Positions 7,588-14,728 of a DNA stretch of 64,000 nt are shown here, in pieces. Location of the stretch: assembly GCF_000696575.1 (NCBI RefSeq), contig NZ_JMSQ01000039.1:1-64000 (forward strand), in the 5' to 3' direction. The DNA is from Siccibacter colletis (lineage in GTDB: Bacteria; Pseudomonadota; Gammaproteobacteria; Enterobacterales; Enterobacteriaceae). Under the pieces are notes generated by a model, which was given only the letters and a program-made list of their open reading frames with translations, was not told where the DNA came from and searched no databases. Position 1 is the first letter of the stretch, and each line of letters begins with the position of its first letter. The position numbers and the translations under genes were made by a program.

Positions 7588-8601
7588 ATGCCAACCATTC
7601 TTTCTGACGTCGTATTCCGCGACGAATTGCGCGACTACATGCGCGTTAACACCGCTGAGCGTACCGCATTCTTTGAGTCAGGCATCCTGACCAATAACAG
7701 CGATATGAGCACTCTGCTGGCGTCGCCGTCAAACACCTTCACCATTCCGTGGTGGGTTGATCTGGACGCGTCTATCGAGCCTAACTACTCGAACGACGTC
7801 TACACCGATATCGCTGTTCCGCTGTCTGTAACGTCTGCCAGCATGCAGGCCCGCGCCGCATACCTGAACGAAGGATGGAACGCGATGAATCTGGTGAAAA
7901 ACATCACCAACCAGGACCCGCTGGAATTCGTGGCCTCTCGCCTGACCAGTTACTGGCAGCGTCAGGCACAGCGTCGCGCAATCGCAACCACTATCGGCAT
8001 CTACAACGACAACGTAGCGAACGATGGCGGCGACATGGTCATTGATGCCGGCGGCACTATCAACGCAGCCGCAATCATCCGCGCCAAGGCTACTATGGGT
8101 GATTACTCCGGTCAGTTGGGCGGCTTGAGCGTGATCGCTATGCACTCCGCCGTGCAGACCGAGCTTCAGATTCTCAACCTGATCGACTTTACCCCGCTGG
8201 CTGACCAGATTCCTGAGTTTGGCCGCTTCCAGGGTATGCGCGTAGTGGTTGACGACTCCATGCCGGTAATTGGCACTGGTGAAGACGCTAAGTACCTCTC
8301 CGTTATCTTCGGTCCGGGTGCACTTGGCTATGCCGAAGAGCAGGGTGAGGATGACGTTGAGTACGATCGCGAACCTGCACGCGGTAACGGTGGCGGCACC
8401 GAAACCCTGTGGACACGTCGCAACTTCGTGATTCATCCTCTGGGCTACTCGTTCCTGAGCACCACGATTACCGGAACGCCGACCACTACCCGTCCGGTAT
8501 CTGCTAACTGGGCTGACCTGGCCCTGGCAACCAACTGGGACCGCAAGTTCGACCGTAAACAGGTTCCGCTGGCATTTGTGACTTCTACTGTCGCAGCCTA
8601 A
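7588..8601 (+). CDS. Major capsid protein
   Basis: The 337-residue protein has the size and place of the coat subunit that forms the icosahedral shell with an HK97-like fold. The N-terminus (PTILSDVVFRDELRDYMRVNT) and the segment TFTIPWWVDLDASIEPNYSNDV resemble coat proteins of the DUF4055-portal group of phages. The C-terminal RRNFVIHPLGYSF is a typical P-domain strand. It directly follows the scaffold gene. Codon choice is strongly biased to common codons, as expected for a highly expressed product. Confidence 0.9.
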   Translation: MPTILSDVVFRDELRDYMRVNTAERTAFFESGILTNNSDMSTLLASPSNTFTIPWWVDLDASIEPNYSNDVYTDIAVPLSVTSASMQARAAYLNEGWNAMNLVKNITNQDPLEFVASRLTSYWQRQAQRRAIATTIGIYNDNVANDGGDMVIDAGGTINAAAIIRAKATMGDYSGQLGGLSVIAMHSAVQTELQILNLIDFTPLADQIPEFGRFQGMRVVVDDSMPVIGTGEDAKYLSVIFGPGALGYAEEQGEDDVEYDREPARGNGGGTETLWTRRNFVIHPLGYSFLSTTITGTPTTTRPVSANWADLALATNWDRKFDRKQVPLAFVTSTVAA

Positions 8602-8644
8602 TCAACCATGCCCCGGATAACCGGGGCTTAATGAGGAGGTCATT

Positions 8645-8857
8645 ATGGCCGTAGCAAAAGACAACTATATCGACCCAAACCAGAAAGCCAGGTGGGGATT
8701 CGGTGGCAGTGACGGCAATATTACCGTTGGCCCAGAAACAGTCGGCGAAACAGGCGGCGTTGATCACGTCCGCAGCGAACCGAAAGACGAAGGCGCGGTG
8801 AACAATGGCGGCGGTGAAAACTCCGAAGCCAAGAAAGCGACTAAGTCCACCAAGTAA
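8645..8857 (+). CDS. Small hydrophilic protein after the coat gene
   Basis: The 70-residue protein is Gly-, Asn- and Lys-rich and likely disordered, with tail KKATKSTK. It has a good SD (GAGGTCATT before the ATG) and follows the coat gene by 43 bases. Small proteins here may decorate the head or be assembly factors. No family was recognised. Confidence 0.6.
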   Translation: MAVAKDNYIDPNQKARWGFGGSDGNITVGPETVGETGGVDHVRSEPKDEGAVNNGGGENSEAKKATKSTK

Positions 8858-8859
8858 CG

Positions 8860-8878
8860 AAGGGGGCTTCGGCCCCTT
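8860..8878 (+). terminator. GC-rich UUCG hairpin after the small head gene
   Basis: GGGGC, loop TTCG, GCCCC, flanked by AAG/CTT, forms a very stable hairpin, but only a weak TTAATT follows. It may act as a weak terminator or an RNA-processing and stability element between coat and connector genes. Confidence 0.5.
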
Positions 8879-8893
8879 AATTCTGGAGTCAAG

Positions 8894-9286
8894 ATGACAA
8901 CCTACGTGACAGTTGAAGACGTTGACGGGGTGCTTGGCACCGAATGGACGACGCCGGATAAAAAGGCTGCTGCTGTGCTTCAGGCTAACGCCTACATGAC
9001 CAGCCTGAACCTGCAGGGCATTGACCTCAACGCTATCCCTCAAGATGTCATTGCCGCCGGTGCTTACCTGGCTAAATCTGCAGCTGATGGCACGCTCTAT
9101 AAGCAGCAGACTGAATCAGGTTCGCTGACGAGCAAAACGGTAGATGCCGACGGCGTTAAGGTCTCCAAAACCTATGCATCAGGGCAGGCAACATCTACAT
9201 CGCTGCTTCCCGCAGATGTTCAGCTCGCGCTCTCCCTGCTTGGGCAGTGGCGCATCAATCCTCTCGCATTCAGGGTGTATCGCTGA
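8894..9286 (+). CDS. Head-tail connector protein (DnaT_2-like family)
   Basis: The 130-residue protein is of the type often labelled putative DnaT-like ssDNA-binding protein. Its position directly after the coat genes points instead to a head completion or adaptor role. The N-terminal half is helical (TTYVTVEDVDGVLGTEW, AAAVLQANAYMTSL), as in adaptor proteins, and the end LLGQWRINPLAFRVYR is a plausible portal-docking tail. Its stop overlaps the next start (TGATG). The DnaT label is from memory of the family and is not evidence of DNA binding. Confidence 0.65.
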   Translation: MTTYVTVEDVDGVLGTEWTTPDKKAAAVLQANAYMTSLNLQGIDLNAIPQDVIAAGAYLAKSAADGTLYKQQTESGSLTSKTVDADGVKVSKTYASGQATSTSLLPADVQLALSLLGQWRINPLAFRVYR

Positions 9287-9669
9287 TGGGCATTCGTGAC
9301 GAGCTACAGACCGACATTGCCGAGGCTTTCGATACCGACCTTGCCGATGCTGTTAACGCCTTCACCGGACGCTACGTCATCCAGTCAGGCTGGGACCCCG
9401 TGACCGAGACAGGCGGCGAGACGGCAGTGACCTACACCGGGCGCGGCGTGTTGTCGAAATACAGCCTCAATCGTATTGATGGTGTCAACATCCTGCATGG
9501 CGACCTGAAATTAACCGCGCTGACGAATGAAGTTACCGATAAGCCGACGATCGATCACATCATCACCGCGCCTGACCTAGTTACCGGTGAACAGCAACGC
9601 TACAAAGTCATTACGGCGGCAACAGATCCGGCGCAGGCCACTTTTTCCATTCAGTTGCGGAGGGCGTGA
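9286..9669 (+). CDS. Head closure / neck protein
   Basis: The 127-residue protein is predicted to be beta-rich (TYTGRGVLSKYSLNRIDGVNILHGDLKLTAL). Size and position between the adaptor and the gp10-like gene fit a head-closure (stopper) protein that plugs the portal after packaging. The open frame extends to 9247, but the ATG at 9286 overlaps the upstream stop as TGATG, the coupling pattern used through this operon, so that start is chosen. Similar proteins are sometimes mislabelled glutamate 5-kinase in databases. Nothing in the sequence supports a kinase. Confidence 0.65.
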   Translation: MGIRDELQTDIAEAFDTDLADAVNAFTGRYVIQSGWDPVTETGGETAVTYTGRGVLSKYSLNRIDGVNILHGDLKLTALTNEVTDKPTIDHIITAPDLVTGEQQRYKVITAATDPAQATFSIQLRRA

Positions 9670-9866
9670 TGCAATTTCTTTTGCTTTATTTAATTTGCGG
9701 ACTTCCTATCGGACTTGTCGAGTTCATTTCTGTGCTGTTTATCAGGGACGGTGGCTCGGCATGGCTTAAGGCTATTTACGGAGTAATCGCCGCGCTTTTA
9801 TGGCCGCTAATCTTCGCCGTGCTATTCATCCCTGAGCGGATTCTTTGCAAGTGGCGGAGATCGTGA
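9669..9866 (+). CDS. Small two-helix membrane protein within the connector genes
   Basis: The 65-residue protein is almost wholly hydrophobic in two segments (about residues 2-22 and 32-53), with positive residues at the end (CKWRRS). It starts at an ATG overlapping the preceding stop. A membrane protein is out of place in a head-tail block, and its sequence is AT-richer than its neighbours, so it is likely a cargo gene that travels within the operon. Function unknown. Confidence 0.6.
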   Translation: MQFLLLYLICGLPIGLVEFISVLFIRDGGSAWLKAIYGVIAALLWPLIFAVLFIPERILCKWRRS

Positions 9867-9867
9867 C

Positions 9868-10248
9868 ATGGCTAAGTCCTGGGATAACGATCCGCTTTTG
9901 TTTGCCGGGCTGATTGAGGAAGAGGTAGGTAAGAAGTTGCGCATTATCTCAATGGCGCTTCTTACTGATATTGTGCAGCGCTCTCCAGTCGATACTGGAA
10001 GGTTTCGCGCTAACAATCAGGTGAGCATAGGGGGCGCTGATTACAGCCAGCTCTCAACCATTGATCAATCAGGAGCGGTGACTATACAGCAGGGTAGTGC
10101 TGTTATAGCGCAAGGTAAGCCCTACTCAGTCATCTACATCCAGAACAACCTCCCTTATGCAGAGAGGCTGGAGAACGGACACTCCAAACAAGCGCCTACC
10201 GGCGTATATGCCAACTCATTCCACGGTGTAACGCAGGCCTACAAATGA
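9868..10248 (+). CDS. Tail completion protein (HK97 gp10-like)
   Basis: The 126-residue protein shows the HK97_gp10/tail-completion pattern: a helical N-terminus, then SPVDTGRFRANNQVSIG (about residues 39-55), a conserved PVDTG.LR-type turn, and YAERLENGHSKQAPTG near 105-120, the family's YA..VE.G-like end. It is thought to join the head connector to the tail. The stop overlaps the start of the tail terminator gene by four bases. Confidence 0.78.
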   Translation: MAKSWDNDPLLFAGLIEEEVGKKLRIISMALLTDIVQRSPVDTGRFRANNQVSIGGADYSQLSTIDQSGAVTIQQGSAVIAQGKPYSVIYIQNNLPYAERLENGHSKQAPTGVYANSFHGVTQAYK

Positions 10249-10637
10249 CCCTCGAAGAAATCAGAAACGCTGTCATCAAACGCATGACGGCGCAGACGGC
10301 TATTGCCTCTGGTGATGTGCGATACCAGAACGATAAGACGTATGACCCGACTGGTAAATCCATCTGGGCGCGTCTGACAAACATTCCCGGCCTTGCTGGA
10401 GCTAATGAGATAGGCAACGGACCGGTAGTTCATCGAACAGGGATGCTCATCATTCAGATATTCGTCCCCACTGGTACTGGCTCACTCCTTCTAACGCAGA
10501 CGGCTGACAAGCTTCGTGAACTGTTCGAGTTCAAAACCGACGGCCGTCTTGACTACTTCGCAGTCTCAGCCATTGACGCCGGAGAGGCGGATGGATGGGC
10601 GCAAATGAATATCCAGATCCCTTACCGCGCCGTGTAG
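10245..10637 (+). CDS. Tail terminator protein (DUF4128/gpU-like)
   Basis: The 130-residue protein should cap the growing tail tube and bind the neck. It has an N-terminal helix (TLEEIRNAVIKRM), a beta core (VVHRTGMLIIQIFVPTGTG) and a helix LTQTADKLRELFE, the gpU-like arrangement seen in phage tail terminators. Position just before the tube gene is standard. Confidence 0.75.
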   Translation: MTLEEIRNAVIKRMTAQTAIASGDVRYQNDKTYDPTGKSIWARLTNIPGLAGANEIGNGPVVHRTGMLIIQIFVPTGTGSLLLTQTADKLRELFEFKTDGRLDYFAVSAIDAGEADGWAQMNIQIPYRAV

Positions 10638-10663
10638 GGCGCTTAACCTTTAAGGAGGCTCAA

Positions 10664-11836
10664 GTGAGCTCAGGCGCAAAGGTCGTAACGGCCTATAAAC
10701 GAGAAACAACACCCGGCACCACGCCGACATCTGGAGACTGGCAGCTACTGAAGCGTAGCAGCTTCGGCCTCGGCCCATCTCAGAGCATGATCGACAATGA
10801 CGAGATTGGCGGCTCCCGCATGGCGCAGGGCCGGTCAGTCGGTACCGTCGATGTAACCGGCGACGTGTCCACTAAGTTCCGCTGGGGTCAGCATGATGAC
10901 TTCCTTGCATCATGTTTTGGTGCTGAGTGGAACAACAACGCCCTAACCATGGGCAATGACCGCATCACCTTTTCTGTCGCTTCCTACGCAGAGGATATCG
11001 GCGTTGCATCCATTGCCCGGGGCGCTCAGGTCGGCACCTTCCAGATTGAAATCCCGAACGACGGAGATATTACCGCTACCGTGACCTTTGCGGGTCTTGG
11101 CTGGGATTCGAAATCTGACAGCACCAGTTACTTCGCAGACCCGGTCGATAACGCTGGCGAAATGCGTTACTCCTTCAAGCAGGTGACCAACATCAGCCTG
11201 AACGGCGTAAACGGTGGTGATGGATTCTGTGTTGATTCATTCAACCTGCAGTTCGACAACAACCTTCAGACGCAGCGCTGTATTGGCACTGGCAACCCAT
11301 TTGCTGGCGCTAATATTCCGACTACTTTCACGCCATCAGGAAGCGTCACGCTGTCGTGGTCCAAAGAGGCCTATATCGCATGGAAGAAGTCGTTATCTGG
11401 AGAAACCATGCCGTTCAGCTTCACCCTGGAAAACGATGAGGGTAGCTACACCTTCAATCTGCCATCCGTTCAGGTGGATGGAGACTGGCCGGACGGTGGT
11501 AACACGGAAATCATTCAGGTAACGCTTAACATTACCGGCGCAGATGTTCCCCCTACCATCACACGAGCAGAAACGATTCCAACTACTGCTATGACGGTAA
11601 CGCCTGCCACATCTTCAGGCGCTGAAGGCTCAACGGTTACGCTCACTGCCAATCTTACCCCGGCAGGTGCCACCGACACTGTGACGTGGGAGTCCTCGGA
11701 CCCATCGGTAGCGGCCGTTGCATCTACCGGTCAGAAAGCGGCTCAGGTGACTCGCGTTAAAGAAGGCACGGCAACCATCACCGCCCGTGTTCGTGAATAT
11801 AGCGGGTCAACTGCAATCACCGTAACCGCTCCTTAA
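10664..11836 (+). CDS. Major tail tube protein with C-terminal Ig-like (Big_2) domain
   Basis: The 390-residue protein forms the tail tube. The GTG at 10664 is chosen because AAGGAGG lies five bases upstream, although the frame is open to 10595. Residues 1-300 are the tube domain (GAKVVTAYKRETTPGTTP, many beta strands). After a Pro/Thr linker, roughly residues 305-390 form a bacterial Ig-like domain of the BIG2 type, with TVTWESSDPSVAAV and GTATITARV. Such domains decorate the tail surface and may aid weak adhesion to cell-surface glycans. Confidence 0.87.
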   Translation: MSSGAKVVTAYKRETTPGTTPTSGDWQLLKRSSFGLGPSQSMIDNDEIGGSRMAQGRSVGTVDVTGDVSTKFRWGQHDDFLASCFGAEWNNNALTMGNDRITFSVASYAEDIGVASIARGAQVGTFQIEIPNDGDITATVTFAGLGWDSKSDSTSYFADPVDNAGEMRYSFKQVTNISLNGVNGGDGFCVDSFNLQFDNNLQTQRCIGTGNPFAGANIPTTFTPSGSVTLSWSKEAYIAWKKSLSGETMPFSFTLENDEGSYTFNLPSVQVDGDWPDGGNTEIIQVTLNITGADVPPTITRAETIPTTAMTVTPATSSGAEGSTVTLTANLTPAGATDTVTWESSDPSVAAVASTGQKAAQVTRVKEGTATITARVREYSGSTAITVTAP

Positions 11837-11885
11837 ACCTGACGGCCTGCCTCATGGTGGGCCGCTTTCATATTCAGAGGAATGA

Positions 11886-12335
11886 ATGCTAATCCTTAAC
11901 CCCCGAATTGACCTGAACGGCGAACGCTGGATTGAACCCATTGAAGGCCTGCGCCTGAAAGTGGCAAGTGCGGATAATCACCAGTATCGCTCACGTAATG
12001 CGTTGGTTCGCCGCCACATCGACAAAATGGACTCATCCCTGAAGGTAGGAACGCCTGACTTTAGCCTGGCTGAAGTAGGCGACATCGATTCAGTAGATGA
12101 CCTGCTCATTGAAAACTGCGCCCGGTATTTGCTGAGAGCATGGGAAGGCGTGGGTGAAGTGGTAGATGGCAAGGAACAGGCGATCGAATATACCCCTGAG
12201 AAAGGCGTGGCGCTGATTAAGCAGCAACCCGAGCTGTACTGGCAGATTCTGGCAACAGCAGCAGAGATTGCCGAAGGGAAGGCGGAGCAAGTCAAAGACA
12301 CCGTAAAAAAGTCCTCGAAGCGCAGTCCTGGCTGA
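11886..12335 (+). CDS. Tail assembly chaperone, short form (gpG-like)
   Basis: The 149-residue protein lies between the tube and tape-measure genes, where long-tailed phages encode G and the frameshift product G-T. It is mostly helical and ends with a Lys/Ser-rich tail (KKSSKRSPG). The last codons contain a slippery run, GTA AAA AAG, so part of the ribosomes should switch frame. Chaperone G coats the tape measure until tube subunits assemble around it. Confidence 0.82.
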   Translation: MLILNPRIDLNGERWIEPIEGLRLKVASADNHQYRSRNALVRRHIDKMDSSLKVGTPDFSLAEVGDIDSVDDLLIENCARYLLRAWEGVGEVVDGKEQAIEYTPEKGVALIKQQPELYWQILATAAEIAEGKAEQVKDTVKKSSKRSPG

Positions 12336-12640
12336 TTGAGTTCGGCGGAGAACAGGGTGAAAAGCGGAGGTGGACATACGAGAAGCTAAAGAAGCCCGTA
12401 CCTCCGGAGCCTCAGCTTAACTCTGTGGCCGGCGAGATTATTGAGGCATACCGAGTAATATCACGTTCCCGCAACTACGCAGGCGTGGCCGCATCACCTC
12501 TGCCACTCTCACTGGGGGATATTGAGCAATACCTTTCCTCCCGCCCCGTACTAATCGACCGCTCAGAGTTTGATGCGGCCATATTTGCGCTGGATGACGC
12601 AGAGTTGCAGGCGTTCAGCGAGAAGCAAGAGAAGAAGTAA
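11886..12640 (+). CDS. Tail assembly chaperone, -1 frameshift form (gpG-T-like)
   Basis: If ribosomes slip by -1 at 12305-12311, translation continues at GTC (12311) in the other frame to the stop at 12638-12640. This adds 109 residues (EAQSWLIEFGGEQGEKRRW... to ...EKQEKK) for a fusion of about 251 residues. The downstream frame has no sensible start of its own near the overlap; a GTG at 12425 lacks an SD. It encodes a compact domain (RSRNYAGVAASPLPLSLGDI) of the type seen in T segments. The T part is thought to recruit tube subunits to the G-coated tape measure. Confidence 0.82.
12305..12311 (+). promoter_or_regulatory. Programmed -1 frameshift site A AAA AAG
   Basis: In the G frame the codons read GTA AAA AAG, so the heptamer A-AAA-AAG fits X-XXY-YYZ exactly and is the same as the slippery site of E. 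coli dnaX. The G stop lies eight codons further on, and the -1 frame is open to 12640. Confidence 0.85.
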
Positions 12641-12642
12641 TT

Positions 12643-12737
12643 CCCGCGCATCGCACGCGCAATAAAGAGAGTCTTTCAGTCGTGAGCCTGGGGAGAGTCG
12701 CTTTCTCTCGGACGGCTGTCCCGTGCGACAGGCTCAC
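12643..12737 (+). ncRNA. Folded leader 1 upstream of the 12757 gene (C4-like or cis-regulatory RNA candidate)
   Basis: The segment opens with CCCGCGCATCGCACGCGCA (12643-12661), 17/19 identical to a motif at 13673-13691. An exact nine-base inverted repeat GTGAGCCTG (12682-12690) / CAGGCTCAC (12729-12737) closes a loop that holds two smaller hairpins (GAGAG/CTCTC at 12693-12709; GGAC/GTCC at 12710-12721). This makes a three-way-junction shape, and the SD and ATG follow 20 bases later. The -10 region is poor (ATAAAG). No Rfam match could be tested. C4-type antisense RNA of antirepressor operons is the closest known idea. Confidence 0.42.
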
Positions 12738-12756
12738 ATCTAAAAGGAAATAAATC

Positions 12757-13572
12757 ATGGGTCAGAAAATCATTACGTTATCCGGTGCGGCGACGGATGT
12801 TCTGTATGCGCTGTTTTTCCGTGGCGCGCTTCAGTCTGGTGAGCTGCCAGCTAAATCTGGTGCTGCTGAGCTTCGAGAGCTGGGATTTGCTGAAACACGC
12901 CATACCGCGACGGAGTATCAAAAGGAAAATTACTTCACCTTCCTGACTTCTGAAGGGCAGAAGTTTGCCATTAAGCATCTGGTAAATACGCGCTTTGGTG
13001 TTCCTGCTGGTGATTACATCGGTAGCCCTTTAGATGCGCTGGATGAAATTGCAGATCTGCCCCGATACAAAATCGGTAGTGATTACGCTATTCAAAAAAA
13101 AATAGCAGATGCACTCGATACTGCGCTGGCTCGCCATTATGAACAGTTTGGCAATGCAGAACGTGAAAAGCAGGCCGTTATCTTCCTGGAGGATCGCTGG
13201 GTAGCAATCGAGGGTAGTTACACGCCTGAAGAAATTATTGAGGCCGTTGAATGCATCAAGCTCCACCGATTATCGAAAAAGATAAAAGAATCCATGGAAG
13301 ATATCTCGGGATTTGCTGTAAAGGACGGGCAGATATATATCAAGGATGCCTTCATTGAAAATGGCGCAGCATCCGCGAACTACACCGTGAAGATGAACGT
13401 GAATCACAATGGTAAATCACACGCTGAAGGCATATCTACCTCAAACGCATCTGCTACAAAAACACGTCTTTCTGATGATATTCGAGAGACATTAAACGAA
13501 GTAGTAAACGATGGCATCCGCAACGCGCTGAAGCCCGGCGGCCTGCTGCACTCGGTCATAAAACGTCAATAA
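12757..13572 (+). CDS. Hypothetical phage protein in the tail operon (cargo gene)
   Basis: The 271-residue protein is not recognised as a whole. Residues 1-75 look like a winged-helix fold (SGAATDVLYALFFRGALQSGELPAKSGAAELRELGF). The middle is helical and acidic. Near 195-215 the segment DGQIYIKDAFIENGAASAN resembles GQVFISQAFIQDGTITNAK in the J protein of this same phage. It sits between the chaperone and tape-measure genes, has its own structured leader and terminator, and so is probably not a core tail gene. A regulatory or tail-tip accessory role are both possible. The SD is AAGGA before the ATG. Confidence 0.55.
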   Translation: MGQKIITLSGAATDVLYALFFRGALQSGELPAKSGAAELRELGFAETRHTATEYQKENYFTFLTSEGQKFAIKHLVNTRFGVPAGDYIGSPLDALDEIADLPRYKIGSDYAIQKKIADALDTALARHYEQFGNAEREKQAVIFLEDRWVAIEGSYTPEEIIEAVECIKLHRLSKKIKESMEDISGFAVKDGQIYIKDAFIENGAASANYTVKMNVNHNGKSHAEGISTSNASATKTRLSDDIRETLNEVVNDGIRNALKPGGLLHSVIKRQ

Positions 13573-13618
13573 CTGCACAACCCCCAAGAAGAATGCCGCT
13601 GCTCATAGCGGCAACATC

Positions 13619-13646
13619 AGCCTCGCAATCGCGGGGCTTTTTATTT
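13619..13646 (+). terminator. Intrinsic terminator after the 12757 gene
   Basis: Stem AGCCTCGC/GCGGGGCT (one G-T pair) around loop AATC is followed by a T-rich run. A second small stem, GCCGCT/AGCGGC, lies just before it (13595-13612). Confidence 0.82.
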
Positions 13647-13672
13647 CGTCACCCACTATAGCAACACAAATC

Positions 13673-13791
13673 CCCGCGCTTCACACGCGCATTGTATAAT
13701 CCAAGAACCTTACAGAAAGCGATCCTGAGAACTGCCGCTAGTGCCGGCGGGCCTCTTGGGGCGGCTTTTCTGTGTGACAGGTTCGCTTTCT
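13673..13791 (+). ncRNA. Folded leader 2 upstream of the KilA-N gene (C4-like or cis-regulatory RNA candidate)
   Basis: It opens with CCCGCGCTTCACACGCGCA, the near-copy of the motif in leader 1, followed by a perfect -10 box TATAAT (13695-13700). Transcription would start near 13707. A 14-base stem AGAAAGCGATCCTG (13714-13727) / CAGGTTCGCTTTCT (13778-13791), with one mismatch, encloses AGAA/TTCT and GCCGC/GCGGC inner pairing. As the downstream protein has a KilA-N domain and antirepressor operons of this kind are controlled by C4 antisense RNA, a C4-like role is plausible. It is untested here. Confidence 0.48.
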
Positions 13792-13805
13792 TAAGGTAGC
13801 CCGCT

Positions 13806-14333
13806 ATGACATACCCGACCGTATCCGTAAATGGTGTTTGCGTCCGTGTAGATAATGATGGTCGATATAGCCTCAACGACCTTCACGCAGCCGCAGTTGC
13901 TAATGGAGAGGCCACTGAATCACAAAGGCCTAGCGTATTTTTGCGTAGTGCGCAGGTTAAGCGCTTTATCAAAGCGTTGCAGGCCAAAGCACTAAAAAGT
14001 GCTTCGGAACAAAATCAACCACTTAAGGTTACAAAGGGTGGCGATGAGTCAGGGGTATGGGGCGTCGAGATTTTGGCTATTCGTTATGCCTCATGGATTA
14101 AGCCTGAGCTTGAGATTGAAGTCTACGAAGTATTCCGCACCGTGGTTAGACTTGGAATTAGCGCTATGTCAAGACTCAACAAAATAGACCACATCATCAA
14201 CACCGAAACAAAAGCCATCAGTAGCTGTGCCAGCCAGATGGCTAAATGGGGTTCTGGTGGACGCAAGCAGCTACTGCACACGGCAAGAGAAAGAGCGGCG
14301 AAGGAAGTTCAGCTTTATCTCCCGGGCGTTTAA
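13806..14333 (+). CDS. KilA-N domain protein
   Basis: The 175-residue protein begins with a KilA-N domain (about residues 1-115): VSVNGVCVRVDNDGRYSLNDLHAAA, then FLRSAQVKRFIKAL, then GVWGVEILAIRYASWIKPELEIEVYEVFR, the typical GTW...LA..YA.W..P.F...V signature. The helical C-terminal part (to LLHTARERAAKEVQLYL) could mediate assembly or partner binding. KilA-N proteins are DNA-binding and occur as antirepressors or lytic switch cargo. It lies inside the tail operon with its own promoter, so it is probably expressed from the silent prophage. Confidence 0.85.
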   Translation: MTYPTVSVNGVCVRVDNDGRYSLNDLHAAAVANGEATESQRPSVFLRSAQVKRFIKALQAKALKSASEQNQPLKVTKGGDESGVWGVEILAIRYASWIKPELEIEVYEVFRTVVRLGISAMSRLNKIDHIINTETKAISSCASQMAKWGSGGRKQLLHTARERAAKEVQLYLPGV

Positions 14334-14393
14334 AGACTCTGCCCGCTTCGGAGGGCATAACACGCAACTCCTCGCAACGTTCCAACTCATCGG

Positions 14394-14421
14394 TTGATAA
14401 CTGATCGGTTCCTGATACGAT
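14394..14421 (+). promoter_or_regulatory. Promoter of the small lipoprotein gene
   Basis: TTGATA (14394-14399), a 16-base spacer and TACGAT (14416-14421) preceded by TGA form a good sigma-70 promoter with an extended -10. It is 30 bases ahead of the lipoprotein start. Confidence 0.6.
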
Positions 14422-14450
14422 GTCAGGAAATATCTCAGATGGGGTGCGAA

Positions 14451-14669
14451 GTGAAAAAATTATTATTTGCAACTGCAATTGCACTGTTGATTACAGGGTG
14501 CGATCAATCGCCTGAGCAGCAGGAAAAAAACGATAAACGTGACGCAATAAAACTTTGCTGGAAAGATTACGACAGAAAGTCTGTGGACGAAGCAACCAAA
14601 AGGTTTATTGCTGGCGCGTGTGAAAAAATGGAGTCTGACTTCAAAGAGCGGTATCACGTATCGCCATAA
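14451..14669 (+). CDS. Small phage lipoprotein (moron)
   Basis: The GTG at 14451, with GGGG six bases upstream, gives a 72-residue product that begins with a lipoprotein signal, KKLLFATAIALLITGC, with lipobox ITGC (Cys at residue 17). The mature part is highly charged (QSPEQQEKNDKRDA) with two further Cys that could form a disulfide. Asp at +2 after the lipid Cys predicts inner-membrane retention. It has its own promoter and terminator within the tail operon. Such lipoproteins often block superinfection, but this one is not a recognised family member. Confidence 0.65.
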   Translation: MKKLLFATAIALLITGCDQSPEQQEKNDKRDAIKLCWKDYDRKSVDEATKRFIAGACEKMESDFKERYHVSP

Positions 14670-14687
14670 CCTAATTTATAAAAATAA

Positions 14688-14709
14688 CCTCGCTCCGGCG
14701 GGGTTTTTT
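14688..14709 (+). terminator. Intrinsic terminator after the lipoprotein gene
   Basis: Stem CCTCGC/GCGGGG (one T-G pair) with loop TCCG is followed by six T, just ahead of the tape-measure gene. Confidence 0.88.
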
Positions 14710-14728
14710 ATTGCCCGGAGAAAGATAA

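Noticed and set aside
9286-9669. Glutamate 5-kinase
   Set aside because: The label exists for such phage proteins, but the 127-residue sequence has no kinase motif and the context is head completion.
12425-12640. Independent small gene starting at GTG 12425
   Set aside because: There is no SD, and the frame continues upstream to the A AAA AAG site, so it is better read as the frameshift extension.
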